Positions 7,314-16,282 of a stretch of DNA of 64,000 nt are shown in pieces. The position numbers were made by a program, and so were the translations under genes. Origin of the DNA: Hyphomicrobium_A sp964405975 (lineage in GTDB: Bacteria > Pseudomonadota > Alphaproteobacteria > Rhizobiales > Hyphomicrobiaceae); contig CAYOPW010000003.1 in NCBI GenBank assembly GCA_964405975.1, positions 1 through 64,000 on the forward strand, given 5' to 3'. The first letter of the stretch is position 1; each line of letters begins with the position of its first letter. The notes under the pieces are model-generated. The model did not search any database. It was given only the letters and a program-made list of their open reading frames with translations, and was not told the DNA's origin.

Positions 7314-7850
7314 ATGCAAATTTCAGTCGATAACATTCTCAGACAACTCTCACGAGTTGGCCTGCTTCAAGGACTGACACCGCTGCAAATTTCCGAGATC
7401 GCGCGGCGTGCCGAGCGCGTCATCTACAATCCAGGTGCGATAATTATCGAGGAGAACGCTGAAGGCAATGCCGCTGTTCTCATCGTTTCCGGCCAAACAG
7501 TACGCGTTAGCGGTCCAGAATCTTCCTCGCGCCCCACCCCGGTTGCAGAAGGCTCTCTGCTCGGCGAGTTCGCGATGCTGGTCGAGACAACTCATAGCTC
7601 GACCGTCGTTGCTCGGGGACACGTACGCGCCTTGCGTATTACGCGCGATGAATTGCACGCACAGATTGTTGAAGACCGCGATCTCGCGGATCGCTTGATT
7701 AAAAAAATTGTCGGGCGATTGTCGGAGATGGCTGTGGAGCTGCGCCAGATCGACGCAACACTTTCACGCTCCGCCGAGGCAACAAAAAATTCGTTCGTCA
7801 GCAGAAAGACACAGCTCGAATTACCGACGAGTTCTGCGGCCGCACATTGA
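7314..7850 (+). CDS. Cyclic-nucleotide-binding-domain (CNBD) protein
   Basis: The 178-residue protein is essentially one CNBD fold: GLTPLQISEIARRAE, then YNPGAIIIEENAEGNAAVLIVSG, then the phosphate-binding-cassette region EGSLLGEFAMLVETTHSST. A helical tail (RLIKKIVGRLSEMAVELRQI) follows. It lacks a C-terminal helix-turn-helix, so it is not a CRP/FNR transcription factor. The cassette has Gly-Glu but not the arginine usual for cAMP contact, so the ligand, if any, is uncertain. I chose the ATG at 7314; a GTG at 7242 in the same frame is an alternative. It probably shares a transcript with the upstream response regulator and may modulate it, which is inference. Confidence 0.8.
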   Translation: MQISVDNILRQLSRVGLLQGLTPLQISEIARRAERVIYNPGAIIIEENAEGNAAVLIVSGQTVRVSGPESSSRPTPVAEGSLLGEFAMLVETTHSSTVVARGHVRALRITRDELHAQIVEDRDLADRLIKKIVGRLSEMAVELRQIDATLSRSAEATKNSFVSRKTQLELPTSSAAAH

Positions 7851-7867
7851 GCGCTATGCGGACAAGG

Positions 7868-7906
7868 CGAAGAAAAACGCCCAACCCCGGGGGGAGGGGT
7901 TGGGCG
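7868..7906 (-). terminator. Intrinsic terminator facing left (minus strand)
   Basis: An uninterrupted 11-bp stem, CGCCCAACCCC (7878-7888) with GGGGTTGGGCG (7896-7906), encloses a purine loop. On the minus strand it is followed by TTTTTCTTCG; on the plus strand no T tract follows. It therefore terminates transcripts coming from lolA, about 240 bases beyond that stop. Nothing else was recognised in 7907-8144 apart from this presumed 3' untranslated stretch. Confidence 0.65.
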
Positions 7907-8144
7907 CGAGAGCGCTTTCGCGCGTGGTGCCGGGAGGGAAGCCGACACCCCAGGTGATGTCGTTCGGCTAGACGGGGGGCACTACCGATACAGGGTGACA
8001 CCACCTGACTTTCCTGAGTTAAGCGCAAGATGGCGAACTTCAATAGAGCCCACACGGGGTTTTCACAAAAAGTTTATCGCCGCCCCCGGTTTTTCCCCAG
8101 GTCGGGCGTTGCCAAGCATCCGAACAGCCACACTTTTCGGCCCA

Positions 8145-8888
8145 TCAGGGCGTGCCAAAAGGCTTTCCGAGGGTCCTAATCCTAAACAGATCCCGGTGCA
8201 GCTCGACGCTCTTGACCAAATCTGACACCTCGACGCGTGTATCGAGGCCTTGTGCATCCTTAGTGACCCACTCTTTGAGCTCTAATTGTGGCTTCGTGGT
8301 GAGAAACAACCTGATCTGCCCAGGCGCCTCAGGATCTTTGTCCTGCAGCCCAACGACGATCATGTCCTCAGATTCCCGGACCTCGATGATGCGAGCATCG
8401 CGCACCAAGTTCACATCGCTACGCAGGACCAGCCTGAACGGCGTTTGATTTAGCGCCACGCGATCTTCATTGTTGAGGTCAAGGTCTTGGATTGCCAAGT
8501 AGCGGCCATCCGAAATGACGATCTGCCGGGAGGGCCTCGCATAATCAAAGCGAAAACGTCCGGGCCGCTGCACGTAGAATTTGCCTCTCATCCGTTTGTT
8601 ATCGGCGCTTGTCTGAACAAACCTGCCCTTAAGCGTCTGCAGCTCACGAAAGTAATCGCTGACCTGATCGACCAGCTCAAGCTGCCGTTCGTTGAGATCG
8701 ATGCCTTCGTGACTCCTGGCCGGAGCTACCTCGGCGTTCCAGGCTGAGCCGGCGCCTGAGGGCTCCGGTGCCTGCGGTTGCTGTGCCGGAACTGGGGCTG
8801 GTACGACCAACTCCTCGCTCACGGCGATCGCGGGCATCCCGACCACGCTCAAGGTCGCGATCGCCGCAATCCATCTCAGCTTATGCAT
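8145..8888 (-). CDS. lolA: LolA-like outer-membrane lipoprotein carrier protein
   Basis: LolA-type proteins shuttle lipoproteins across the periplasm from the LolCDE complex to the outer membrane. The 247-residue precursor has a signal peptide (MHKLRWIAAIATLSVVGMPA) and a Pro/Ala-rich linker. The LolA core then starts at about residue 80 with VSDYFRELQTLKGRFVQTS. It continues through KFYVQRPGRFRFDYARPSRQ and VISDGRYLAIQDLDLN, all typical family segments. I chose the ATG at 8888 because it begins the signal sequence and follows a G-rich ribosome site. It lies 162 bases downstream of ftsK's stop in the same orientation, a pairing common in Rhizobiales. Alphaproteobacterial LolA homologues are divergent. 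Confidence 0.85.
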   Translation of the reverse strand: MHKLRWIAAIATLSVVGMPAIAVSEELVVPAPVPAQQPQAPEPSGAGSAWNAEVAPARSHEGIDLNERQLELVDQVSDYFRELQTLKGRFVQTSADNKRMRGKFYVQRPGRFRFDYARPSRQIVISDGRYLAIQDLDLNNEDRVALNQTPFRLVLRSDVNLVRDARIIEVRESEDMIVVGLQDKDPEAPGQIRLFLTTKPQLELKEWVTKDAQGLDTRVEVSDLVKSVELHRDLFRIRTLGKPFGTP

Positions 8889-9050
8889 TGAGCCCCCAAA
8901 CCTCTCGAATCGAATTCGCAATAGTAACCTCTGCGGCGATGGGAGAGATCCCAGCGGTCCCCTAATTCCCGAACATTACGTCCAGATCTTGGCGGATTTT
9001 AGCTACAATGACCCCCTCAAGGCGCGCTTATCAACCGTCCCCGCAGCATC

Positions 9051-11660
9051 CTACGACGCGATGCGTTGAGTGCCACCGGTACGATCCGTGATCAGAATCT
9101 CGCGTTTGCCGACGTTGTTTGCCGGGCCAATCAAGCCCTCTCGCTCCATGCGTTCAATAACGTCGGCTGCCCGATTGTAGCCAATCGAAAGACGGCGTTG
9201 CAGGTAGCTCGTGGAGACCTTGCGATCCCGCAACACAATAGCGACGGCCTTGTCGTAGAGGTCGTCTTGTCGGGCTTCCCGATCCTGCGCGCCCCCATCC
9301 TCAGAACGTAACGGCGCATCGGTGACACCGTCGAGGTAACGGGGCGGCCCTTGTTGCCGCAGTGTTTCAGCAATGTTTTCGACTTCCTCGTCGGTAACGA
9401 AGGGGCCATGTGCTCGCATCGTCTGCCCGGACCCCATCGAATAAAGCATGTCGCCTTGTCCCAACAATTGTTCGGCGCCCTGCTCGTTAAGAATGGTGCG
9501 GCTGTCGATCTTGGATGCAACCTTGAAGCCAATGCGCGTCGGGAAGTTCGCTTTGATCGTGCCCGTCACGATATCGACGGAGGGCCGCTGCGTGGCCATG
9601 ATGAGGTGAATGCCAGCGGCGCGCGCCATTTGAGCAAGCCGCTGAACGGCCGCCTCAATCTCTTTGCCCGCAACAGTCATGAGGTCGGCAAACTCATCGA
9701 CCACGACGACTATGTAAGGCATCGTGCCCGTCTGCAACTCCTGCTTTTGATAGACGGCTTGGCCGGTTTCTTCATCGAATCCCGTCTGTACTGTTCGTGC
9801 AATCGTCTCGCCGCGGCTCTGCGCTTTACGGACGCGCTTATTGAATGCCTCAATATTGCGTACCGAAAGACTAGCCATGCGCTTGTAGCGCTCTTCCATT
9901 TCGCCGACGACCCAATTCAAAGCGGCCACCGCTTTTTGCGGATCGGTAACGACTGGAGTCAGCAAGTGCGGGATGCCATTGTAGACCGACAGCTCCAGCA
10001 TCTTCGGATCGATCATCAACAGCCGGCAGTCTTCAGGCCTGCAGCGATAAAGAAGCGAAAGCACCATAGCGTTGATGCCAACCGATTTTCCCGAACCCGT
10101 CGTACCGGCCACCAACAGATGCGGCATTCGAGCAAGGTCAGCCACAACAGGATCACCACCAATGGATTTGCCCAGTGCCATGGGAAGTGCAGCGTCGGTA
10201 GAGCGGAACGCGTCTGACTCCAGAACTTCGCGCAAGTAGACTGTCTCACGGCGCACGTTTGGCAATTCGATGCCAATGACGTTGCGCCCGGGCACAACCG
10301 CGGCGCGCGCTGACGTCACGCTCATGGAGCGGGCAATGTCATCTGCAAGGCCAACGACACGCGACGACTTCGTTCCACGCGCAGGCTCGACCTCGTATAG
10401 CGTGACAACGGGACCAGGCTTGATGTCGCGCACTTCGCCTTTGATGCTGAAATCTGCAAGCACTTCCTCAAGCAGGCGTGCGGTGCCGCGCAAAATGTTT
10501 TGCGTGAGCCCCGGCCGCGATTGCGATGCCTGTGGCCGCTTCAACAGATTGATTGGCGGTGCGCGATAGCCCGACGGCCGAGCGCTCCGCAAGCCGCCAA
10601 ACAGACGACCCTTGCCTTTTTGCACGATTGCGGGCGCAGGGTGCTCTATCTCTGGCGACGTTTGCGAAGGCTTAGGGCGCCTGTTTGCAGACGCCGGTGC
10701 GAAGCGCTCTGCAATTTCCCGGCTGGAGATGTCGGTGTTCGGATCGGTGTCGTACCCAGGATTGTCTTCGTCCACCATCGCTGCAGCGTCCGGCGTCCAA
10801 GACGTCGCCGCATGAGAAGAATTAACACCGGCCATGGGCTCCGCATCGCCGAACGGCAATATAGCGGGCGCGGTCTCAACGCCAAACGCAGGCTCCCGCA
10901 GTGGCGGTTCGGGCAGATAGGGTTCGCCCTGCGTGCCGTAATCGTGCTCAGCATCAAAATGACCAGCATGTGGATCGTCGACACCGGAGTGCTCTACGTC
11001 CGCGGCCCACAAACGTTGCAACCAACCGGGCAGCAGAGATGAGCGCTGCGGTAAACCTCTTCTGTTGTGATCCAACATGCGGGCTAAGTCTTCGCGCTCC
11101 AAACCGACGCTGTAAGCGAGTGCGGCAATGCCCCCAAGCAAGAAGATGAGGGCAGAAAGCCCATAGACGTCCTCTGCGCCAAACAACGCGAAAAGACTTG
11201 CAGCAACTTTGCAAAGCCAGTCACCCACGAGACCGCCAAATCCGTGACTGAAAGGCCAGCTCGCGGTCACCGGCAGAGCTGAAAAGCCGCCGGCCAGCAG
11301 CAGGACAGAAAACGGGAACACGCTCACCTTTTTACGGTTGGCAAATATGCGTTCCGAAAGCAGCAGCTCGATCCCCCAAAACATGGGTGCGAGCAGTACG
11401 AACACGGTGGCAAAGCCCAGCGTATTCAGCATGAGATCGGAGAAAACGGCGCCAATTGTGCCAAGCAAATTGCTCGGTGTGCCATCCGTGGTGTGCGTCA
11501 GGCTCGGATCTGCAAGCGACCATGTGAGGAGACTTGCCCACGCTGCGCCGACAGCTGCCAGGAGGACAGCACCTCCGGCGCGCCTAAGCCAGCCAACGAG
11601 CCTGTCTTCCAACGATTGTGAAAGCAGGCGTCTCGCGTCGCTATGGGACTCGAGCAGCAT
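9051..11660 (-). CDS. ftsK: DNA translocase FtsK
   Basis: FtsK anchors at the division septum and pumps chromosome-terminus DNA so that sister chromosomes can be resolved. The 869-residue product has an N-terminal domain with four or five membrane helices (first about 220 residues). A variable Asp/Pro/Ala-rich linker of roughly 180 residues follows. The RecA-like motor has Walker A (AGTTGSGKSVG, about 515-527) and Walker B (VVVVDEFADLM). The C-terminal gamma winged helix (STSYLQRRLSIGYNRAADVIERMEREG) reads KOPS-type polarity sequences. The length is normal for alphaproteobacteria. It is followed by lolA and preceded, 17 bases upstream, by an aminotransferase gene on the same strand. Confidence 0.97.
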   Translation of the reverse strand: MLLESHSDARRLLSQSLEDRLVGWLRRAGGAVLLAAVGAAWASLLTWSLADPSLTHTTDGTPSNLLGTIGAVFSDLMLNTLGFATVFVLLAPMFWGIELLLSERIFANRKKVSVFPFSVLLLAGGFSALPVTASWPFSHGFGGLVGDWLCKVAASLFALFGAEDVYGLSALIFLLGGIAALAYSVGLEREDLARMLDHNRRGLPQRSSLLPGWLQRLWAADVEHSGVDDPHAGHFDAEHDYGTQGEPYLPEPPLREPAFGVETAPAILPFGDAEPMAGVNSSHAATSWTPDAAAMVDEDNPGYDTDPNTDISSREIAERFAPASANRRPKPSQTSPEIEHPAPAIVQKGKGRLFGGLRSARPSGYRAPPINLLKRPQASQSRPGLTQNILRGTARLLEEVLADFSIKGEVRDIKPGPVVTLYEVEPARGTKSSRVVGLADDIARSMSVTSARAAVVPGRNVIGIELPNVRRETVYLREVLESDAFRSTDAALPMALGKSIGGDPVVADLARMPHLLVAGTTGSGKSVGINAMVLSLLYRCRPEDCRLLMIDPKMLELSVYNGIPHLLTPVVTDPQKAVAALNWVVGEMEERYKRMASLSVRNIEAFNKRVRKAQSRGETIARTVQTGFDEETGQAVYQKQELQTGTMPYIVVVVDEFADLMTVAGKEIEAAVQRLAQMARAAGIHLIMATQRPSVDIVTGTIKANFPTRIGFKVASKIDSRTILNEQGAEQLLGQGDMLYSMGSGQTMRAHGPFVTDEEVENIAETLRQQGPPRYLDGVTDAPLRSEDGGAQDREARQDDLYDKAVAIVLRDRKVSTSYLQRRLSIGYNRAADVIERMEREGLIGPANNVGKREILITDRTGGTQRIAS

Positions 11661-11677
11661 GATGACGAACGGACTCT

Positions 11678-12895
11678 TTACGCTAGAACTTCAACAAAAC
11701 GTTCGAGGGCCTTGCCAACGGTCGCCGCGTCATGGACCAGCGCGAGACGCACGTAGTCCTCGCCCGGATTGGTCCCGTCGCGACCGGCTTGCGCCAGGAA
11801 GGCACCAGGCAAAACCTTGACACCGCAGTATTTCCATAAGGTTACCGCCGCCTCACCAGAGCCCCCAAAATTGGTCACATCGAGCCACAGAAAGAAGCCG
11901 CCCGCCGGACGGCGATGTCCGTAACGACCGTTAAGATGTATGTCGCAAACGTCGTACTTTTCCCGATAGGCCTGCCGATTAGCGATGACGTGAGCTTCAT
12001 CGCGCCACAGTGCAGCAGATGCATGCTGGGTCGGCCCTGGCATTTGTGGTGCCACGAGATTGCGGATCTCGGCGAACGTATAAAGGAACTTCGCATCGCC
12101 CGCGCAGAAGCCTGATCTTAGGCCTGGCAGATTGGAGCGCTTTGACAGCGAATTGAAGACGACGAGATTGCAGAATCGCTCTGATGTTGCAGCAGCTACC
12201 TGGAGGGCGCCCGGCGGGGGATCGTCGGAATAGATCTCAGAGTAGCACTCATCAAAAAACAGCATGAAGTCATGCGAGCGAGCGAGCTCAAGTGCGCGAC
12301 CAATGTAGGCTCGGCTCGCAACCGCGCCTTGCGGATTGGCGGGCGAGCAAAGGTAGAGAGCGGCAGTACGATCCAGCAGCGCTTTGTCGTTGGCGATCTC
12401 ATCGAGGTCAGGCAAATGACCGGTCGCCTCAGTCGCATTGAGAAAAACCGGTTCAGCATCGACGGCCAACGCCGCGCCAAGGTAGGCCCCGTAGTACGGG
12501 TTGCACATTTGGATCGCTGGCCGGCCCTTGATTTGTTTGCGGCCAACCGCAGGTATCGCAGCATAGAAGAGTCCCTCGCGTGAGCCGCTAAGTGGGAGCA
12601 CTTCCTGCAAAGGATCGATGACTGCTTCTGGTCCGTACCGTCGGGCGATCCAAGCCGTGATCGCCTTGCGCAACTCTTGTGTCCCGCGGATCGATGGGTA
12701 TTTGGCAAAACTCGCTGCAACTTCAGCGATCTTGTCAGCCACGAACGGCGGCATGGGCTCACCCGGCTCGCCGATCGTTAAGTCAATGGGCTCGTTATGC
12801 CCTGGCTCGATTCTGTCGAGTAAGCGACGCAGCCGTGAGAACGGCGACACAATTGCACCGTGCGCAAGTGCCGATGGGCCAGAAGTGAAAGGCAT
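11678..12895 (-). CDS. PLP-dependent class I/II aminotransferase (DapC-like)
   Basis: The 405-residue protein is a fold-type I aminotransferase. It has the N-terminal substrate region DLTIGEPGEPMP, the YPSIRGTQELRKAI segment, the NPQGAV motif that contacts PLP, FFDECYSEIY, and the Schiff-base lysine at about residue 250 in NSLSKRSNLPGLRSGF. Similar Rhizobiales proteins are annotated as N-succinyldiaminopimelate aminotransferase (lysine and peptidoglycan precursor synthesis). That substrate is plausible but not proven here. I chose the ATG at 12895 because AGGA lies 6 bases upstream. An extension to 12994 is possible but lacks such a site. Confidence 0.87.
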   Translation of the reverse strand: MPFTSGPSALAHGAIVSPFSRLRRLLDRIEPGHNEPIDLTIGEPGEPMPPFVADKIAEVAASFAKYPSIRGTQELRKAITAWIARRYGPEAVIDPLQEVLPLSGSREGLFYAAIPAVGRKQIKGRPAIQMCNPYYGAYLGAALAVDAEPVFLNATEATGHLPDLDEIANDKALLDRTAALYLCSPANPQGAVASRAYIGRALELARSHDFMLFFDECYSEIYSDDPPPGALQVAAATSERFCNLVVFNSLSKRSNLPGLRSGFCAGDAKFLYTFAEIRNLVAPQMPGPTQHASAALWRDEAHVIANRQAYREKYDVCDIHLNGRYGHRRPAGGFFLWLDVTNFGGSGEAAVTLWKYCGVKVLPGAFLAQAGRDGTNPGEDYVRLALVHDAATVGKALERFVEVLA

Positions 12896-13030
12896 CGAGC
12901 TTCCTAATAGCGACAAGGCGGCTATCGAACCCCGAAGCCGCCTTGTCAGCAAAGCGCAAGTGCTCATTGCCGCGCAAGTCGGCACGTACACCAACTGCGC
13001 GCGCGAGTTAGTGCCCGTTAAAGATCCGGT

Positions 13031-14242
13031 TCAAACACGCACCTCGTCTTCTGGATTCGCCCTGATCTTGTGGATCGACAGATCGGCACCTTGACGCTCT
13101 TCCTCCGGCGTCAGGCGTATGCCGACCGTCGACCTGAGGATACCGTAGACGATGCACCCAGCGATGAAGCCAAAGGCGGAGCCGAGGATCGAGCCAACGA
13201 GCTGAGAAGCAAACGTTACGCCACCTAGTCCACCCAACATTTCTAGGCCGAAGATTCCGCAGGCTATTCCACCCCACAGGCCGCATAACCCGTGCAAAGC
13301 CCAGACACCCAGTACGTCATCGATTTTCCACTTGTTGGTCGAAATCTGGAACATCTGCACGAAGATCGCACCGGCAACACCGCCCACGACGAGCGACCCC
13401 AACGGATGCATCACGTCAGAACCGGCACAGACAGCAACGAGGCCGGCAAGCGCCCCATTGTGCACGAACCCTGGATCGTTATCGCCCACAACGACCGCAG
13501 CTACGATGCCGCCGCACATGGCCATCAGCGAATTGATGGCCACTAGACCGGTCATCGCATCAAGCCGCTGCGCGCTCATCACGTTAAACCCGAACCAGCC
13601 GATGCATAGGAGCCACGATCCCAGCGCGAGCCACGGAATCGAAGAAGGTGGCGTGGCGCCGCCCCGGCCCTTGTCATATCGGCCAATGCGCGGGCCGAGC
13701 ATCAGCACCGCACCAAGCGCGGCCCAGCCGGCGAACGCGTGTACTACGATAGAGCCAGCGAAATCCTTGAACGGCGCCCCGAACCAAGCGTCAAAAAAGA
13801 CCTCCTGCAGCCCATAATTGCTGTTCCAATAAATGCCTTCGATCAGTGGATAGAAGAAGGCTACAAGCAACGCCGTCGCGATGGCCTGGGGCGCGAACTT
13901 TGCGCGCTCAGCGATCCCGCCCGAGATAATGGCGGCGACAGCAGCCGCGAAGGTCGCCAAGAAGAAGAATCTTACAAGCGTATAGCCTTGCGCCTCAAAA
14001 CCAGATGCGCCGCCTGAAATTGCCGCCGCGTTTGCGAAGAATCCGACACCATAGGCGATCGTATAGCCGATTAAGAAGTAGGCGATCACCGATACCGAGA
14101 AATCGACGATGATCTTCACCAGCGCGTTCACCTGGTTCTTGTGGCGAACCGTGCCGGTCTCGAGGAATGCGAACCCTCCGTGCATCGCAAAAACGAGGAT
14201 CGCGCCCATAAGTAGAAAAAAGACGTCCGGTCCCTGTTGCAT
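13031..14242 (-). CDS. Second ammonium transporter (Amt family), without a PII partner
   Basis: The 403-residue channel has eleven predicted helices. The pore histidines are in VVHAFAGWAALG and in WALHGLCGLWGG, and the Amt signature segment is MHGGFAFLETGTVRHKNQ. Unlike amtB at 4332 it shows no cleavable signal peptide and its C-terminal tail differs (LTPEEERQGADLSIHKI). There is no glnK gene beside it. The ATG at 14242 follows a strong G-rich ribosome site. I could not find a convincing sigma-54 promoter in the 245 bases upstream. Uptake of ammonium or methylammonium is expected from the family; direction, affinity and PII control are unknown. Confidence 0.93.
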   Translation of the reverse strand: MQQGPDVFFLLMGAILVFAMHGGFAFLETGTVRHKNQVNALVKIIVDFSVSVIAYFLIGYTIAYGVGFFANAAAISGGASGFEAQGYTLVRFFFLATFAAAVAAIISGGIAERAKFAPQAIATALLVAFFYPLIEGIYWNSNYGLQEVFFDAWFGAPFKDFAGSIVVHAFAGWAALGAVLMLGPRIGRYDKGRGGATPPSSIPWLALGSWLLCIGWFGFNVMSAQRLDAMTGLVAINSLMAMCGGIVAAVVVGDNDPGFVHNGALAGLVAVCAGSDVMHPLGSLVVGGVAGAIFVQMFQISTNKWKIDDVLGVWALHGLCGLWGGIACGIFGLEMLGGLGGVTFASQLVGSILGSAFGFIAGCIVYGILRSTVGIRLTPEEERQGADLSIHKIRANPEDEVRV

Positions 14243-14488
14243 TCCCCCACCCCCGTGGAAAGTGTCTATTTTTTGTGCGGACGCGGCAGGCCGCCGTCAT
14301 TCGTAGTGAGGCTGCTTGCTCAAATTCGAAGCATCCTGGCTAGGAAGCCGAAAAGACCTACAATGGTCAACGCTGATAGGCTCGCAATGCCGCAGTCAGC
14401 GACTGAGTGTTGCACAAAAGATCGGCAGGGGGTTGAAGCAACTCTGCCCCATGGCAGACCCGCCCAGACTGCTCAATAAACGGGCAGA

Positions 14489-15391
14489 TTAACGGATGCG
14501 ACGCGGATTCATGTAAAGGTCGGCTTCCTGGCGTTCGATTTTGGGCTCGATCTTTCCGCGCTTCACGTCCTTCCAAAGCCGCTTCAAGTGGCGGCGGCAA
14601 TCGGTGTTAAAGATCATCATTGTGCTGAAAAGCTGCATCACCGTCAGCACCCGCCGGTCGGCATGATCGACCCGCACCCGGCCCTTCCACTTGCCGCCAA
14701 GCGAAAACACCTTGCCGTCGAGATGGCCGACCTCGTTATCATGCTGATCGTAAAGCGTGTAGTCCCCGCCAAGGTCGATGAAATCGCGCTTCAACCGGTA
14801 GAAGTAGGGCGTCCCGTCGGTGATGACAAAGAATGCAAAGTTCTCCGGCATTAGCGGCCACTTGTTAGCCGAGCGCTCCAGGTAGACGATATAGTTGTCT
14901 TCTTCGGTGTTGATGGAATAGGTCATCACCGGAAGGCCGCGTGCAGCGAACGTCTGTTGCAATGAACGGCCAATCATCAGGTCCATGGTCGCGCGCCAGT
15001 TGAGGCTTTCGGTGAAGAGCTTGAAGACGAGACGCTTGTCCATCCCCTTGGCCTTCTCCCAAAGCTCCTCGCGGTAGCCGATGAGACCAGTACGTTCGCC
15101 GCCCTCGATCACCTCAGCAAAAATGTCCATGTCCGAAGTGAACTGCCGCGACTTGGCGCGATTGCGCGAGCGCTTGTAGATCCCGAACTCGGTGCGGTTG
15201 AAGTTGGTGATCCAGATGTCGACAATGAAGTGATACCAGCCGTCCTTGACCGCCTCGGCAGCCACCTTCTTCGATACGCCGGAAATCTTAGCGGGCTCGG
15301 ACCGTTTAATGGCCTCCGCGCGGGCGTCGCGTGCCGCGTCGCTTGCCGCTGCGTCGGCCCGGGCTTCTATGCGAGCTGCGGATGCGGTCAT
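14489..15391 (-). CDS. Uncharacterised conserved-looking protein, possibly tubby/LURP-like
   Basis: I do not recognise a characterised family for this 300-residue protein. It starts with an Ala/Arg-rich, probably helical segment (residues 1-40). A globular region follows, rich in aromatic and basic residues (DGWYHFIVDIWITNFNRTEF). Towards the C-terminus YTLYDQHDNEVGHLDGKVFS looks like a repeat unit of the tubby/LURP-one/scramblase-like beta barrel, which is a tentative impression. No signal peptide or membrane helix is apparent. GGAGG lies 6 bases before the ATG at 15391, which supports this start over one at 15454. It precedes the second amt gene on the same strand by 246 bases. Confidence 0.65.
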   Translation of the reverse strand: MTASAARIEARADAAASDAARDARAEAIKRSEPAKISGVSKKVAAEAVKDGWYHFIVDIWITNFNRTEFGIYKRSRNRAKSRQFTSDMDIFAEVIEGGERTGLIGYREELWEKAKGMDKRLVFKLFTESLNWRATMDLMIGRSLQQTFAARGLPVMTYSINTEEDNYIVYLERSANKWPLMPENFAFFVITDGTPYFYRLKRDFIDLGGDYTLYDQHDNEVGHLDGKVFSLGGKWKGRVRVDHADRRVLTVMQLFSTMMIFNTDCRRHLKRLWKDVKRGKIEPKIERQEADLYMNPRRIR

Positions 15392-15502
15392 CTGAGGCCT
15401 CCAAAGCGTTGATGCGCAAGAAAACAGCGAATCACTTAGTGGTAAGCCTAGCATCGGTCTCCGATGGACAAGATGGCCGGCGCGAATTCCCGCTGGAAAA
15501 CT

Positions 15503-16195
15503 CTAGCCGGCGGCGCGAATTCCGAAGATAGCGCTGCCGACGCGCACATGCGTGGCACCGAATTCGATTGCGGTCTCGAAATCGTCGCTCATTCCCATGC
15601 TCAGGCCTTTGAGGCCGAGCTCGCCGGCAAGCTTCGCTAGAAAGGCAAAGTGAACGGCCGGCTCCTCATCCACCGGCGGAATGCACATCAGACCGGCAAT
15701 ATTCAGTTTCAGGTGATCGCGGCACATTGCGACAAAGTCACCGGCTTCCTTTGGCGGGACGCCCGCCTTTTGCGGCTCCTCGCCAGTGTTGACCTGAACG
15801 AAGAGTTGGAGCGGCTTGGACTGTTTTGTCATTTCGGCTGCAACGGCTTTTGCAATCTTGGACCGATCAATCGAATGAATCGCATCGAACAACTCGACGG
15901 CCTCTTTGGCCTTGTTTGATTGTAGCGGGCCAACGAGATGCAGCTTCGTGTCGGGAAACTGAGCCTTGAGCGCCGGCCACTTCCGCTTGGCTTCCTGCAC
16001 GCGGTTCTCGCCGAAAAGCCGGTGGCCGGCCTCCAGCACGGGCCGAATTTCGGGGGCCTCGAAGGTCTTGGAGACAGCAATCAAGTTGACGTCAGCCACG
16101 TCACGGCCGGCAGAGCGCGCCGCCGCCGCAATCCGCCCACGCACCTCCACTAGCCGTTCTGGTGGCGCGCTCGACATCTCAGAAGTTTGTGCCAT
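15503..16195 (-). CDS. YggS/PROSC-family PLP homeostasis protein
   Basis: Members of this family bind pyridoxal 5'-phosphate in a TIM barrel and buffer the PLP pool without known enzymatic turnover. The 230-residue protein shows the PLP lysine in LIAVSKTFEAPEI, then FGENRVQEAKRKWP, HLVGPLQSNKAKEAV, VQVNTGEEPQKAG, and the phosphate-binding GLSMGMSDDFETAIEFGATHVRVGSAIFG (shown here as the segments SMGMSDDFE and RVGSAIFG). It is divergent from leuS with 87 bases between the starts. Confidence 0.94.
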   Translation of the reverse strand: MAQTSEMSSAPPERLVEVRGRIAAAARSAGRDVADVNLIAVSKTFEAPEIRPVLEAGHRLFGENRVQEAKRKWPALKAQFPDTKLHLVGPLQSNKAKEAVELFDAIHSIDRSKIAKAVAAEMTKQSKPLQLFVQVNTGEEPQKAGVPPKEAGDFVAMCRDHLKLNIAGLMCIPPVDEEPAVHFAFLAKLAGELGLKGLSMGMSDDFETAIEFGATHVRVGSAIFGIRAAG

Positions 16196-16282
16196 GAGAT
16201 TGCTGCCTTGACCGTCTTTTACCTTTCAGGCTCATTACGGCGCCCAAAGCACTTGAGAAATCGCCGAAGAGATTGACGCTGC

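Noticed and set aside
9351..10217. Long open frame (288 codons) antisense to ftsK
   Set aside because: It lies wholly inside ftsK on the other strand, has no family resemblance, and long antisense frames are common in G+C-rich coding DNA.
14243..14488. Possible sigma-54 promoter for the second amt gene (around 14436-14460, minus strand)
   Set aside because: The sequence before TTGC lacks the invariant GG at the required distance; match too weak to report as a site.
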